From positions 26,707,971 to 26,771,970 of the forward strand of contig NC_003070.9 of assembly GCF_000001735.4 (NCBI RefSeq): DNA of 64,000 nt. Reading direction: 5' to 3'. Shown in pieces: positions 34,474 through 48,282 of the stretch. Source of the DNA: Arabidopsis thaliana. Its lineage: Eukaryota > Streptophyta > Magnoliopsida > Brassicales > Brassicaceae. A program made the translations under genes and the position numbers. Below the pieces are notes generated by a model. It saw only the letters and a program-made list of their open reading frames with translations. It was not told the DNA's origin and searched no databases. How positions within the stretch are numbered: the stretch's first letter is position 1; every line of letters starts with the position of its first letter.

Positions 34474-35199
34474 TGCCATGCCCATCCCCAAAAGTAGAGT
34501 GCCACATGTAGACCTTCTTCTTAAGATCTAACTCAGATGCTATTTGTACAAGTAAAAAATGTGGCAGACTCAGTTTCTATTTTTCCATATTTTACTTTAA
34601 TCTTCATGAATCATAAAAAATGAAAAATCAAGCACATGAATGTCACTGAAATTATTCAACAATATTCTTATTTATCAGTTATTTTAATTATTTGACTATT
34701 TATGTGTATGTTGTTATCTACAATATGTCCGTTTCAATCAGTCGAACAAAAAATACTAGATTTTAGTTATGTAGTATAAAATATAAAAATGTTGAAAAAC
34801 ACTCTAACCATTAATTTGTATTATTTTAAACTTTCCATATGATGAGATGTATTATTCAATATAATAATAAAAAGAATATTATTTAATAATTAAACAAAAA
34901 CATAATAAATCTTATAAACAATATCTTAAAAGAAAAGAACTATATTGTTATTTTTTTGATAAGATCGATAAAAAATGTAACATACTAAAGAATAAATAAA
35001 ATAAAATAAATTAGTAAAAAGGAACTTGGGTGGTCACGTATTTGCTGTATAAAGAGGTGTAAAGTGGCATCCTTCCTTAAATTATATCCTCAAAAACCAA
35101 ACTTGCTCACTCCACACACACACTGCTCCCAAGTCCTCTCACTTCTTCTTCTTCCTCCGACACCGTTGCTTAACGGTTTTCCATTTTTGTCCCTTCAAG
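34474..35199. promoter_or_regulatory. Proximal PIN3 promoter and 5' leader
   Basis: TATAAA at 35048-35053 lies 147 bases upstream of the start codon, so a leader of about 115 bases is expected. The leader is pyrimidine-rich. The 34.6-35.0 kb part is very AT-rich with no gene. Confidence 0.6.
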
Positions 35200-37901
35200 A
35201 TGATCTCATGGCACGACCTCTACACGGTCCTCACCGCCGTGATTCCTCTCTACGTGGCCATGATCCTCGCTTACGGCTCTGTCCGGTGGTGGAAAATCTT
35301 CTCACCCGACCAATGCTCCGGAATCAACCGTTTTGTCGCCATCTTCGCCGTCCCTCTCCTCTCTTTTCACTTCATCTCCACCAACAATCCTTACGCAATG
35401 AATCTCCGGTTCATCGCCGCCGACACTCTCCAAAAAATCATCATGTTGTCACTTTTAGTCCTATGGGCTAATTTCACTCGCTCCGGTAGCCTCGAGTGGA
35501 GCATCACAATCTTTTCCCTCTCCACACTTCCCAACACTCTTGTTATGGGGATTCCTCTCTTGATCGCCATGTATGGCGAATACTCTGGTTCCCTCATGGT
35601 CCAAATCGTCGTCCTCCAGTGTATCATCTGGTACACGCTTCTCCTTTTTCTCTTCGAGTTTCGTGGCGCCAAGATGCTCATCATGGAGCAGTTCCCTGAG
35701 ACGGCTGCTTCCATTGTTTCTTTCAAAGTCGAATCCGACGTCGTTTCGCTCGACGGCCATGATTTTCTTGAGACCGATGCAGAGATAGGTGACGACGGGA
35801 AGCTTCACGTCACCGTGAGAAAATCCAACGCTTCACGTCGTTCGTTCTGCGGCCCGAACATGACTCCACGGCCGTCAAATCTCACCGGAGCTGAGATTTA
35901 TAGTCTCAGCACCACTCCTAGAGGCTCTAATTTCAACCACTCTGATTTTTACAACATGATGGGTTTCCCCGGTGGTCGTCTCTCCAATTTCGGTCCGGCG
36001 GATATGTACTCCGTTCAATCATCTAGAGGTCCAACTCCTCGACCTTCAAACTTCGAGGAGAATTGCGCCATGGCATCCTCCCCGAGATTCGGGTATTACC
36101 CTGGAGGAGGAGCCGGGTCTTATCCGGCTCCGAATCCAGAGTTCTCTTCAACCACCACATCTACCGCCAATAAAAGCGTCAATAAAAACCCGAAAGACGT
36201 TAATACGAATCAGCAGACGACTCTTCCAACGGGCGGCAAGTCAAACAGCCATGACGCCAAGGAGCTTCACATGTTCGTCTGGAGCTCAAACGGGTCACCC
36301 GTTTCAGACCGGGCGGGTCTTAACGTTTTCGGCGGAGCACCTGACAACGATCAAGGCGGAAGATCTGACCAAGGTGCTAAAGAGATCCGTATGTTAGTCC
36401 CAGATCAATCTCACAACGGCGAGACCAAAGGTTAGCAATCTTTAGATAACTTTCTTGATAAGTCACTGCAAATTTTCTCAATTCTGTTTTGTGTGGTGAA
36501 TATAGCTGTAGCTCATCCAGCAAGTGGAGATTTCGGAGGAGAACAACAATTTAGTTTCGCCGGAAAAGAAGAAGAAGCAGAGAGACCAAAAGACGCCGAG
36601 AATGGTCTAAACAAACTTGCTCCAAATTCCACGGCGGCGCTACAATCCAAGACAGGTCTAGGAGGAGCCGAAGCAAGTCAACGAAAAAATATGCCTCCGG
36701 CGAGTGTGATGACAAGGCTGATACTGATAATGGTTTGGAGGAAACTCATCAGAAACCCAAACACTTACTCTAGTCTCATTGGACTTATTTGGGCTCTCGT
36801 CGCTTTCCGGTTAGTAAATCAAAATTAATTGTTTTCTTAACTCGAACCAACCGGTTATCGGGAAATTTATTCCGGTTTTTGAATTGAAGGTGGCACGTGG
36901 CAATGCCCAAAATCATTCAACAATCTATCTCCATTCTATCTGATGCTGGTCTTGGAATGGCAATGTTTAGTTTGGGTAAGTCTTTCTTCGTACTCTGTTT
37001 TTATTCCTCTCGAAATTTTAGTTTTGAAGCCATTTAAATGAATAAATATGATTCATACCAAACGTCTTACTTGTCACGGAAAATTTCTAAATTTTGCATA
37101 TTTCGTTGACATATTAACTCATTTACATAACAATGGAATTAAATTAGGTAGTTCATAAATTTATATGCTGTTTTTGTCATTGTGATTTATATTATGAAAA
37201 ACAAAAAATTGGGGATGGACCATCCGACAGGTGGGGCTATGTTGTGAGTGTCTTATTAGATAAATGGTAATGGTGGACGACATGGTCTCGTGTTGTTGAT
37301 AGTCGTCATGGTCCCCATTTTTATGGGACTTTATTGGATTTATTCTAGATATATAAAATTTTATTGATTACCTGATTTTGAAATTAAACTTTATGTGAAA
37401 TAATCGTGAAGGGTTGTTCATGGCGTTGCAACCCAAATTAATCGCTTGTGGGAATTCAGTGGCAACGTTTGCCATGGCGGTTAGGTTCCTTACGGGTCCG
37501 GCCGTGATGGCGGTTGCTGCTATAGCCATCGGATTACGTGGTGATTTACTGCGTGTCGCTATAGTTCAGGTAAAATTTTCTCTCTCTTTTTTTGGTTAAA
37601 ACTATTTTTGGTGTAATATGAAAAATGTGAAAATGTTTTGGTATGGTTTTTTAGGCCGCATTACCTCAAGGAATTGTGCCCTTTGTGTTTGCGAAGGAGT
37701 ACAATGTTCATCCTGCTATTTTAAGTACAGGGTAAGTCAAAGATTTTATGATAATTATTCCATTAGCATATATGATTACTAATGCAATCCTTTCAATAAC
37801 ATTTAACATTGTGATAACTTGAATGACTTTTCAGGGTAATATTTGGAATGCTTATAGCGCTTCCGATCACGCTGGTTTACTACATTCTACTCGGGTTATA
37901 A
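35200..37901 (+). CDS. PIN3: Auxin efflux carrier PIN3
   Basis: Six exons: 35200-36430, 36506-36809, 36890-36975, 37412-37569, 37655-37731 and 37835-37901, giving 640 aa. N-terminal membrane helices (about 7-155) and C-terminal ones (about 480-640) flank a long cytosolic loop, the layout of plasma-membrane (long) PIN carriers. The loop carries three TPRxSN phosphorylation motifs, TPRPSN (222-227), TPRGSN (239-244) and TPRPSN (279-284), targets of PID/D6PK-type kinases. A NPNTY internalisation motif precedes the second membrane domain. PIN3 exports auxin and relocates during gravity and light responses; that is established knowledge. Intron 3 is the longest (436 bases). Length agrees with At1g70940. 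Confidence 0.97.
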
Positions 37902-40900
37902 GCTTTCGGTTATGAAAGCCCCGAGAAAGAGTCAATTGTAGAGGGAGAAGGAAGAAAGGGAAACTAGAGAGTGTCTCATGGAACAAACTAAAAAAAGCTT
38001 AGAGTATGTAAGTACAACTAGGGAGTAGCATGATTTAAGGAATGCTGATGCCAACATTACAAGCCAAGAAACCCTTTCTTCTCCCATATTTTTTATATAT
38101 AGAATATTGGGAGATTATTTGAGTGAGACAATGGGACGCAGATAAGGAGGAGCAAAACATGGGGCAACGAGACAAAGAAAAGATAAATAAAAGATTGGAA
38201 GATGAAGACAACTTATTATTTTTGTAACTTTTATTTTTCTTACACAGTCTTTTTTTTTTTTTTTTTGTGTTCTTTGATTAGGTTCGGGTAACTCTTAGTT
38301 GATTATTGTGTAGATTTTTTTTAGCGAAGAAAAGTGTGGTTTTGATTTTGAATATTCCCTTGTTCCAGTTTCACATGAGCAAATAACGCTTTAAAAGTAA
38401 ACAGTTTATATTATTATTCTTAATTAGTACTATTGTGATCAAATTTGGTGGCTTTACTGATTCTTTTCTGCTGTAGTAAATGATGAGAGTCGTAGTGGGA
38501 GAATTGGGTTAGGCGCTTTGGCACTGAAAGCATTTCGTGTTATCATTAGTTTAAGCTGGTAGTGATGTAATTAATAGTCCATGTAGTGTGTGTAGGGATG
38601 ATGAACAATAATTATTTAAAAACAAAAAGATAAAGAAAAGGCAAAAAGATAATTAAAAGTCAAAAAAGCTTTGTCTAAAGTTTAATAAAAAGCTCCTTTT
38701 CATTTCTTTATTTGTTTTCTCTCTTTCGAAATTGATTTTTTAAGAAAGTAGAGTATTTTTTTTTCTGTCAACAAAGTAAAAAATGGATATAAGCAAATTG
38801 ACTGAAAACGACCGTGTTTAGTTTTTATTAATGTAGTTTATCAGAGTTTTCCGCCATTTTTTCTCGTGTTGCGGGCCGATTTTTCCTTCCTAATATTTGA
38901 AGTATAGTTAACCATGCGTTTGTTGGATATAAAGTATGTTTAACAATGAAATATTTTTGTGTTTGCCCCCAATTTTTTTTTTAATTGTTTTTGTATTTGA
39001 GACAATGGAATCTTAATTTTATGTCATATTAGTTTTAATTACTAATAAAATTTAAACTAAAAAATATAGAAGTTTTGCAGATTTTGTTGATAAATTAATT
39101 AATCTAAGAAAACACCACTCTGATTATGAAAACATGAAAAGTATTCCAACTTCTTTTTTTTTGGATAAAATATGGAATATTTATACTACTTTTGAAATTT
39201 CGACATAAATTACAAAAAAATATAAGTAGCGGAACAATTAAAATCTACAAAAAAAATTAACATTAACAAAACGACGAAGAACGACAAAGAATCGAAACCT
39301 GTGGTTTATACACTCAATCCTGGCGTAAAACGATAACAGTATTCAGTATTCACTAATGAGGGTTTAATATGATTAAGTAAGTAATTAGTGGATAACTCGT
39401 TGATTGGGCTCCGAGTACCAATTGAATGTGTTGTCGCATTGGATGGGAACATAATGGGACGCAAATCGAAAGAAGTCTTAAAGCCGTTAATCCACCGTCA
39501 CGACCTAAAAAACTGGTCGGCTAATCTATAATTAAATTGATTATCAAGATTAGCAAGTGTCTCTATTTAAGAGGTCTCATTAGACCAACATGCGTCGCAC
39601 AAAACCTGTAATGGGCTCCGTGCACCTCCATTTCAATCAGTTAGTATAATTATAACTCTCGTTGTTTAATTTTAGCCAATGGATTTTTTGTTATTATCGA
39701 AAATTCGTCACGGAATCAGAAACATTTATCGGTAGCATCGTTAATTCGTTTAAGTATTTTGGATTCTCGATAGAAGGGGATTGTCTCGGTGATATATTAT
39801 CGTGACAAAAATCGATGCATGTTAATTGAATCTCCTATAAAATTGTAAAATTTTTATTTTTATTTTTGTAAGGGAGAGCGAAGTACACGTATATATGAAT
39901 ATTGTGTGTAGTTTATGGACTATATAAGCCATATGACTAATATATTAAAAAATTATACAAACTTTATACGTAAACTAAATATAATTTAAATGATTTTGTT
40001 TCAAAGAGAACGGTATTTATAATGTCAGTTTTTCAGATGAAAAATGTATAATGCAAACAGAACCACTATCAGTTTTCACATATCACAATCAAAATATGGT
40101 AGGTAACATGACATATAACAAATATGAAGACGGGAAAAAATATTGTCATTTTCGAGCAAGAAACATACATGGACCAAGATCGGTTTATAGACTTATAGTA
40201 CGTGTGAGATACTGAGATGTGTGTTTGAGGAGCAAGTTCTGAAAGACCATATGTACACTAAACGCGCTAATGGTTTTCGAATATTCGTTGTTTAATTTCC
40301 TATAAAGTTCACAATAAAACAATATAACTTGAACGTGTAAGAAAACTAGTAGTTTTTTTTTTTTTTTTTGCACAACATTTATAATTACTAGTCATTCTCA
40401 AAGAGGGAAGGGTTACAAAAGTAGGAGTCTAATGTTTGAAATGTTCGAAAGACCAGAAGCATCAAACAATTTCTTACTTTTTATATATGTATGTAAAGTC
40501 ATAATTGAACGAGTTAGTTCGTTATCTACTTATTTACAAAAAAAAAATATACACAAATTAATGTTAACTCTCTTAATAACAATAATAAACAAATATGTTC
40601 AAATCGATATTCTAACACCCTCCCGTTCATACGTGATGATAACATGTATGAAATTGAAGATGTTGATAAATGTATTTTAAATATTTGATTACATGTATTT
40701 TGAATTGTTTACATGTAATCAATCATTTTAAAACTGATTATTATTAATCTATTTTTAATGGGATAGACAAAATTAATCATTTGTAAATACTACTATAACT
40801 TTAATTAATCTTCTATTTTTATTATTAAAAAAAAACCCAACATTTTCTCCCGCATGAGCTGGATAGTCCGCTTAACATACGATTTCTATTATTATTGAGC

Positions 40901-43900
40901 CGGCGTTTGTATCCCACATGTGCATACCCTAAGTAATAATAGCTAGTGTACATTTTAGCAAAAAGTGAATAATCTCAAAGTATATATGAACGTTTCTTGC
41001 TTGTTTGCTTCTCTTCTACTTGCACAGGATGTCTCTATATATTATTATTTAGTATTATCCACTGCCCAGTCTTCTCATGTGCTCACAAATTCTCTTCATT
41101 GGCACCATCTGTTACGTTTATCTCCATTGGATTTTTCCCGTTATAACATTGCTTTCCTTGATTTGATCAAATTGGGCCATGCATGTAAACGGCTTTGGCA
41201 TAAACTAGAACGATCCACCCTACAACACGATGGGCAAAGCGTAGGGTAGGGACGTAGTAAACACGAACGCATAATCCGTTCATTGAACGAACAAACCTTT
41301 GAAGATGATTAATGAAACTAGAATGGAAAAAATGGACGTGGAATAGATAAGAGCTATGTACTATCCAATTGAATGCAAAGACATTCAATTGAAGTAACAA
41401 AAAATGGACCCTATCGAAGAAAGAAAAAAACAACTGTGACTTAGTTGTCCCATATATGTTGAAGGCAATGGATCGCTAGTCACATTATACCTGTCGAAGA
41501 AAAAGAAAGAAAAAAAATATGTGGATCACATTTTGCGAACGTAGATCCAAATAGTCTCTTTGTCCCTACACTTTTGAAACTAATCATCCCAACCTCCTTA
41601 CCATAAATGTCATTTTTCTCTAGTTACAAAAATGTGCATCTTACTTCGGATTATGTAAATGAAAAAATGAAGATTTCGTTAGGTCAATAAGAAATTCTAA
41701 AAACAGCAAAAGAGTACTCAGTAAAAATTCGACGAAAATTTAACACATTATTTTATTAAATGTACATTTTAAGTATATTCCTTTGATATTCCTACAAATA
41801 AATATATTAATATTTAATATGTTAAACAATAAGATAGAATTCTAAGATAATTGACCACATGTCTATAAATAAATTTGATAAAATATATTCATACATAGAA
41901 AAATAGCATGATACCAAGAAAAATAACGTGTCTTACAACACTGAGAGGATACAGATAAACAGTATAAATGAGATACCTACGTAAAAAATAACATGTTACG
42001 AAAAATGATATGTATCGAAATAGTCAAATGAAAAAATGAAAAGATAATCGTCCAACATGGTCAAAATCCACTTTTATCATATGTGCAAAAAAGTAATCAA
42101 CGAGTGATAATATGCTGATATTTGTTACAAGAATTCGAATATGAGATATGTGTATATTGACATATTGTGCTGGATAGATAAATTATATTAGGGTTAACTT
42201 TACAAGCATATTTTCCTTATGATTACTAATTTTCACATATATAGATTTTATATATGACTATCAGTTAGTCAAGGATTTTTGTGAGAATAAGGTAAATGGA
42301 GAACTGAAAGAAGATAACTGGGGAAAAGTTTAATGAGAGGGTATGGTGGTGTCCTCGTGTGCGTGGCTGCATTCTCGTGGCATGCCATCTCAATGCTAAT
42401 AATTGAAATCCAATATATAAAATTCATGAATCAACAAAAGCAAAATTAAAGAGAAAAGTAAACGTGAATAGATTGAGAGAGAGAAGGACAGATGAAGGTG
42501 GGTGTCGGCCGAACCACGGACACCGGTCGGAGTCTCAAGACAAAGGAAGGTTTGCGTCTGGGGACCATTCACACTACCTCAATACAACACCCATGCCAAC
42601 TCCAAATCCATTCTTAATTCTTTTTATTTTCAGTAACCAAAACATAAATCTACTAATATCATTTAATGGAACTAATTTAGTTTAAAGCTTTTTTTAATGT
42701 TGCTAATGAAATAAGCACCTTAAGTATATTCTCCCATTGGTGATATGTTTTCTTATCGGTTGGTTTGGGTAATTTTCGACACTTTTGGAAAATGGACAAC
42801 CCATGTTGTCATTTCCCTTTAGATTTTCTTGATGGTTATGGTGTGGCTAGTTTTTTTTTTTCTTATTTTCTTATTTTTGGTATTTAAGAAGAGAATTATA
42901 AAGGAAAGAGAAATAAGTGTATAGTTTAAAAGGAAAAAAAACAAAGGAATGTAAAGGCAAATACAAGTGTATCCCGGCATTAGTTTGGTTTTGCGTACTT
43001 GTTGTTGTGAGCTTCATGTTCTTTAGCGACTTTTCGTCACGTTATCTTTGGTTCCCTTCACTTATTTTTTCAATGTACCATTTGATAATACATATTTTTT
43101 CGTTGTTTCTGAAATGCAACGTATAATCTTGGCGTGATTTTACATATTTTTAAAGAATACACGATGAACAACAATAACATGAAACAAATGTCTAAGATTA
43201 TACTCTCCCGGAGGAGAACATGCATTCACCCATCCTAATCCTATGAAACAGTTATTTTACGTTTTGACCATTGACTCTAGAGTAGCAGCTGTATTAAAAT
43301 CTGGTACAAAGAGATTTCACGACACATTTTAATGCATGGCATCAGATGGATGCCATTTATGTCGCATACGCTACCCAAATATGCACACCATCAATTAGGC
43401 TACATAGGGCCATAGGATCGCATGCCCAACAAGGTCAGACAAACCAACATCAAAGTCTACGTACTAACTTTGCAGCAGCAGGCGAATCCAACCCAAAGAC
43501 CAACAAGTATCAAGATCCAAATCATGTAACCTCTATAAACATCTCCTTAAGGAAAGCAAATCTTGCAGTTCTTCAACAATAACGGCCAGTTTAAGCTAAA
43601 ACAATGAAACCATGAGAGTGCTCACTATTCGAGATGAACTATACAAGAATTAATGTCTCGATGTTAATAGTATATTATCTACGATCACAAGTAAGAAAGC
43701 TAACTTGAATAAAGCAAGGATTCATCCGCGTTTGCTTAGAAGTCTTATCTCGAGTTCTAGCCTCATTCCCATCGTTTTGCCTTTACCTTCTCAAATGCAT
43801 TCATCTTGTTGATCCTGAAAAACTATATCCTTCAGATACGAAAATGAACAACAAAGGTTTTTGCTTTAATGCTTAAAACCTAATTTATGTTTGCCATGTC

Positions 43901-44374
43901 CTTGGTCATTTCCTTTTCTCTCCATTTGCCATCCTCTCCAATCACCTTCTTCAAATCTTTTAGGCTCCTAAAACCATCAACGTTGATGCATGATGATAAT
44001 AAAGGCAAACTCAAATATCGCAAATTTGCAACTGATATTAGCACACATTTTTGCAGTACATAGACTATATTTGTATTAATTACTCTCTATTCCCAAATTT
44101 GTTACACAATCTCTTTCGATTCTTCCAAAATTTGTTCTGCTTTGACTTCTTTTTATTTTTTTGATAAACATGTGAAGATTCATACCAATTTTAAAGTTTC
44201 TACAGAGTACAGAGATTCAACGAAAAAAGCAGAAAGCAGAAATCTACAATCTGCTTTGACCAGCTTTGCTTTCATAATTTTTACTGTACAGAGAATAATA
44301 ACCAACCTAAATCAGAATTCAATATTTCCTCTACCAACAAAAAAGATAAACCCTGAAACGTTTTGTAAGAGAAT
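37902..44374. other. Long intergenic region between PIN3 and WDL7
   Basis: The first 350 bases or so are the PIN3 3' UTR. The rest has no supported protein gene. Two stretches are less AT-rich than their surroundings and lack long frames: 39.3-39.65 kb (with two GGGCTCCG phrases about 200 bases apart) and 43.3-43.6 kb. A TATA-like ATATATAAAA near 42413 is followed by a purine-rich tract. These could be non-coding transcripts, but nothing in the sequence proves it. Confidence 0.4.
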
Positions 44375-44392
44375 CACGTGAGAGACCACGTG
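44375..44392. promoter_or_regulatory. Paired G-boxes upstream of WDL7
   Basis: CACGTG occurs at 44375-44380 and at 44387-44392, 12 bases apart, about 420 bases upstream of the WDL7 start codon. Confidence 0.5.
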
Positions 44393-44808
44393 ACCATTTT
44401 TTTCCCTAAGCATCGTTAATCTTAATGGGCTCAAGAAAAGTTTCTTAATTGGATCTTATTATAATACTGTTGAGTGAGCCTTAGTCCATTATTATGACGT
44501 GGCATAACCCTGCCACTTTCAGGGTATCGATCCACATCTGCCGTTAAAACAGTAAACCGCCGTCTAAACTTTATAGCAAAGAATCTGGACCGTTGATAAA
44601 CCCCTAAATAAACGGGAGGACTGATAACGGAGAACGTGAGCATCCTCTGACAAGAAAAAGACAAAAAAAGAAGAAGAAAAAAAGCACATGACATGATTCT
44701 TTCACCACCCTTTCGTCTTCCACTCTCATCAATCTAGATTCTCTTCTCTCTTCTCTATATTCCAAAGCTTTTACATTTCTTCAAATCTTATTTTCCTTGA
44801 GATCAATT
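44393..44808. other. Promoter and leader of WDL7
   Basis: Contains the presumed core promoter and a pyrimidine-rich leader (about 44695-44790). No other feature is seen. Confidence 0.45.
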
Positions 44809-47272
44809 ATGGCAGGAGAGATTCAGGACCCGTTTAGTCTTAGTTTTCAGGTAAATTCTTCTACTACAATGTCACACTTTTACTTGTTTTTCTTCTAACT
44901 CTTTTCATAATTGCTCTTGACGAATCTTGGTAAATTATGTATGTTCGTTTTAAGATCAATCTAAATGGACTTGAAATTCTACTGTTTTCAGCTTTACTTC
45001 AACGAAATTTGCTAAATTTAACCGCTTAGTAGCATGTATGCAGAGTAGTGCTTCATGTCTTGGGAAAAAAGTCAATTGCTAGGTCACATTTTGTTAGATT
45101 TGTGTATTCAGTTTGATTAATGTGTTTAAGAAATGCTAGGTCTTAAATTTATTTAATGTTTATTGTGGAGCACTCAAATGAACATAGGCAAGACTCTGAA
45201 TGTATGTAATACGTTTTAGCATTGTTCTTATTGGTTTGATGAATACAAACTACAGGGGAACTCTATCCACTCTGGATCGATATCCTTTGGAAGATTCGAG
45301 AAAGAGGGTTTATCATGGGAGAAGAGGTCATCTTTTTCTCACAATAGGTATCTTGAAGAAGTTGACAAGTGTTCTAAACCTGGCTCTGTTACTGAGATGA
45401 AAGCACATTTTGAAGCTCATTTCAAGAAGAAAGGAATCCGATTTCCAGCTTCTCTTGAATCTCAAACTTGGGGAGTTCATCAAACAAGTAATGAGCCTGA
45501 TGATGAAGCTGTTCATGCTACTGAAAGTTTCGAGGATTATCGATCTGATGGGAGTTTCTCGGAGGATACTAGTCAATCGAATAGTGTTTGTAACTATAGC
45601 CATGAACAAGAGAAATGTGGTCAAGGAAAGAGTCAATGTGAGTTTGATGAGGAAAGTGATCATTGTGTTAGCTATGATGAGATTCTAGTGAATTCTGATG
45701 AAGTTATTGAGCTTGATGAAGAAGAAGGCGGTGGTGACCACGGGAGGGTTGCTGATCTTGTTGAGTGTGAGAATCTTGGACCTCCTGAGATGCCACAAGA
45801 GATTGTGATTCAAGATTCTGCTTTAGTTGAAGAGGCGGGATCGAAACTCGATGAACATGCTTCAAAAAAGGTGAGAGTATACCTTGTTGGCTTTTGCATT
45901 GTGACAAATTCAAAAATCTAAACTTAAATGTGTTTCTTGGTCTATTCATAGCCATCTAATTCTATGGAAACACCCTCCTCCTCTGTAAACGTGAAACCTA
46001 TTATTCCTAATGATGTGCGTGTGACTAAAGCTTCTACAAAGGGACATGATGTAACGCCAAAAGCTGCTTCAAGGAGGACAAAGGGTTCTTCTTTAAGTTC
46101 TAATTCTAAAACCAATGTAGATGCCAAGAGGTATTTTACTGTTCTTTCTATAGAGAATTGTTGCAACTCTGTTTCATCTTTCTCTTTGCTTAAGAGTTAA
46201 GACCTATTGGTTTTGTGAATTGTGATAGCCAAAAGGAACTAAGACCGAAGAAAACCATTGAGTCTCAACCTAAATCATCGAACAAAACCGAGACTCGACC
46301 TCCTATTGCTACGAACAGGTTCGATACTAAGACTACTCTAGTTTTTTTTAGATAATCGACTTCAACAATCAAATGGTTTCACCATGCAGGTGCAAGACTA
46401 GTACCACTTCTTCTAAGCTGGAGATGAGTACAGGTTCTACTAGTTTCCGTTTCAAATGTAGCGAACGAGCTGAGAAGAGAAAAGAGGTCTTCTTTCTTTT
46501 CAAAATAATAGCATTGTATCCCTTTGTTGTTTCTAAGCATCTTATGAGTTTTGTTTTCAATTCAGTTCTATATGAAACTGGAGGAGAAAATACATGCTAA
46601 GAAAACAGAAACAAACCAAGTTCAGGCCAAAACACAGGTAACATCATCATCATCTCCATGTCTCTTTGAAAATGTAAAACATGTCATGTCTTTTACATGT
46701 CGAAATGAGCTAATTGGATTGGATCAACATTTCGGATGCAGCAAAAGGCAGAAGCTGAGATTAAACAGTTCAGGAAAAGCCTCAATTTTAAGGCAACACC
46801 AATGCCTTCATTCTACAACATCGGTACTAGACCGGTGTCTCATAACAAGGTATGTTTCTACTATTGCAAGCTTTGTCTGAACACAAAATAAGGAGCCTCT
46901 CAACTCTCAAGTGTCCATCGACTAGTCTACATGTAGTTAGAATCTCAATCGGTCACTATAATTATATCTTTCAAACGCTAAGAAAGTAGAAGCCATCAAC
47001 TTAATACTCTATAACTTGTTTTCTCTAAATATTTTCAGACCGAGCCATCTAAAGTAGCACAATCAAGATCACGACCAGCGACCTCAGCCTCAATTACAAA
47101 CAGGGCGGTCACCAGAGTTTCTTATAAACACGGTTTTGAAGAAGCTGAAATGGTAAAGGTAATGGTCAGTAATAGAAAACAGAGTGCGGCTAAAGATTCA
47201 GATTTGCAAAAGGGTAATCTTATGGCGGTTGAAATGAAACAACAGATTGGTGCTCGAAGAAGCAGAAACTAG
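44809..47272 (+). CDS. WDL7: TPX2-domain microtubule-associated protein, WDL7
   Basis: Eight exons: 44809-44850, 45256-45870, 45952-46130, 46229-46318, 46390-46486, 46566-46637, 46742-46849 and 47039-47272, giving 478 aa. The N-terminal half is acidic and low in order (DEEEGGG near 180). Ser/Thr/Lys-rich sequence follows. The TPX2 C-terminal domain is at about 328-395, starting FRFKCSERAEKRKE and containing KATPMPSFYN. This is the WVD2-LIKE type, which binds and bundles cortical microtubules. Frame is kept across all GT-AG junctions. Part of intron 7 and the start of exon 8 are duplicated at 50.1 kb (see findings). The WDL7 symbol comes from recalling At1g70950; the family call is firm. Confidence 0.92.
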
Positions 47273-48282
47273 ACAGAGGCAATTTGAATTCTGCGGTTGG
47301 CTGCATAGCTTTCTATTGCGATTAGTACTTTAACCAATAAGAAAACTATGAATAGTATAGTACTTAATAATAACATTACATCCGCTGTCAAAAAAATAAA
47401 AAAATAACAACATTACATCCATTTATTTCATTTTTAAAAATCATAAGTTCATAACGTAAACCAAACAATCATCAACAAATAACCGGGTAAAAATAATGGA
47501 ATTTAAGAGAGTGGAAAGAAAGAAACCTCTCTTTCAAGTTTCAACAGTTAAAGTGAAAACTGAAAACTTGTAGATGAGTAGATGTGTACATGGAACCAAA
47601 ACCTTGCAAGTCATGCTTGGCAACAAATCGCTCTGCTAATTTAGACATAAAAATCAGTAAGTTTGACGTGTGAGTCGTGACATCTTTTTCTCATGCAATT
47701 ACACATCATTACTTAAAGCGAAAAACTTTTTGAAAAGAAATTAAGGTGCTAATATTGTGACGTGTGATTTAATTGTATTCAAAGAATTAAACTACTAAAC
47801 CGTGTACAATGGAAGCAAATCTGTCACTTTCATGTTTGGTATCCAATAATCTCTATAAATAAATTAGCATGTTTTGACGTGTGACATCTTTTTCTCATGC
47901 AGTAGACAGTAGTTACAAATAATTAAACAATGTGAATTTTTTTCGTCCATATTATGACGTGTGATTCAGTTATATTCGATGAATTAAACTACTAAAATGT
48001 CAAATTCATGTTTGATATCCTATACTCTCTATTCTAATTGGCTCATAATTTTAGTATAGTGTTTAACGTGTAGTGGAAGTGAAACATATCTCCTTTTGTT
48101 TTTTACATGTAAGCAATGAAATAAAATTAGATTAAAATTCTACGCGTTACAAGACTCAACAAGTTAAACTAAAGTCACCTGCTCACAACAAACTCTTGAG
48201 ATTTTCTATAAATACTTCACATCCCTGCTTTTGTCTCCAACACAAAAAAAAAAAAAAAAATCATTAGAGAAGAAGAAAAAAA
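47273..48282. other. WDL7 3' flank and upstream region of the first F-box gene
   Basis: Contains a poly(A) footprint (47366-47420) and two copies (about 47752-47862 and 47955-48070) of a degenerate repeat that recurs upstream of the second F-box gene. A CTATAAATA box near 48209 and an A-run precede the ATG. Confidence 0.55.
47366..47420 (+). repeat. Poly(A) microinsertion with an empty paralogous site
   Basis: ATAATAACATTACATCC and ATAACAACATTACATCC flank GCTGTC plus an A-rich run. The duplicated segment near 50272-50300 has a single AATAACATTACATC followed directly by the ATTCATTTC flank, with no insertion. Confidence 0.65.

Noticed and set aside
35391-35808. Minus-strand frames of more than 110 codons inside PIN3 exon 1
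   Set aside because: They are antisense shadows of a GC-richer coding exon. The PIN3 frame explains the sequence completely.
42464-42685. Possible small gene after a TATA-like motif in the PIN3-WDL7 gap
   Set aside because: The frame does not begin with ATG, has no recognisable domain and ends in a low-complexity hydrophobic tail.
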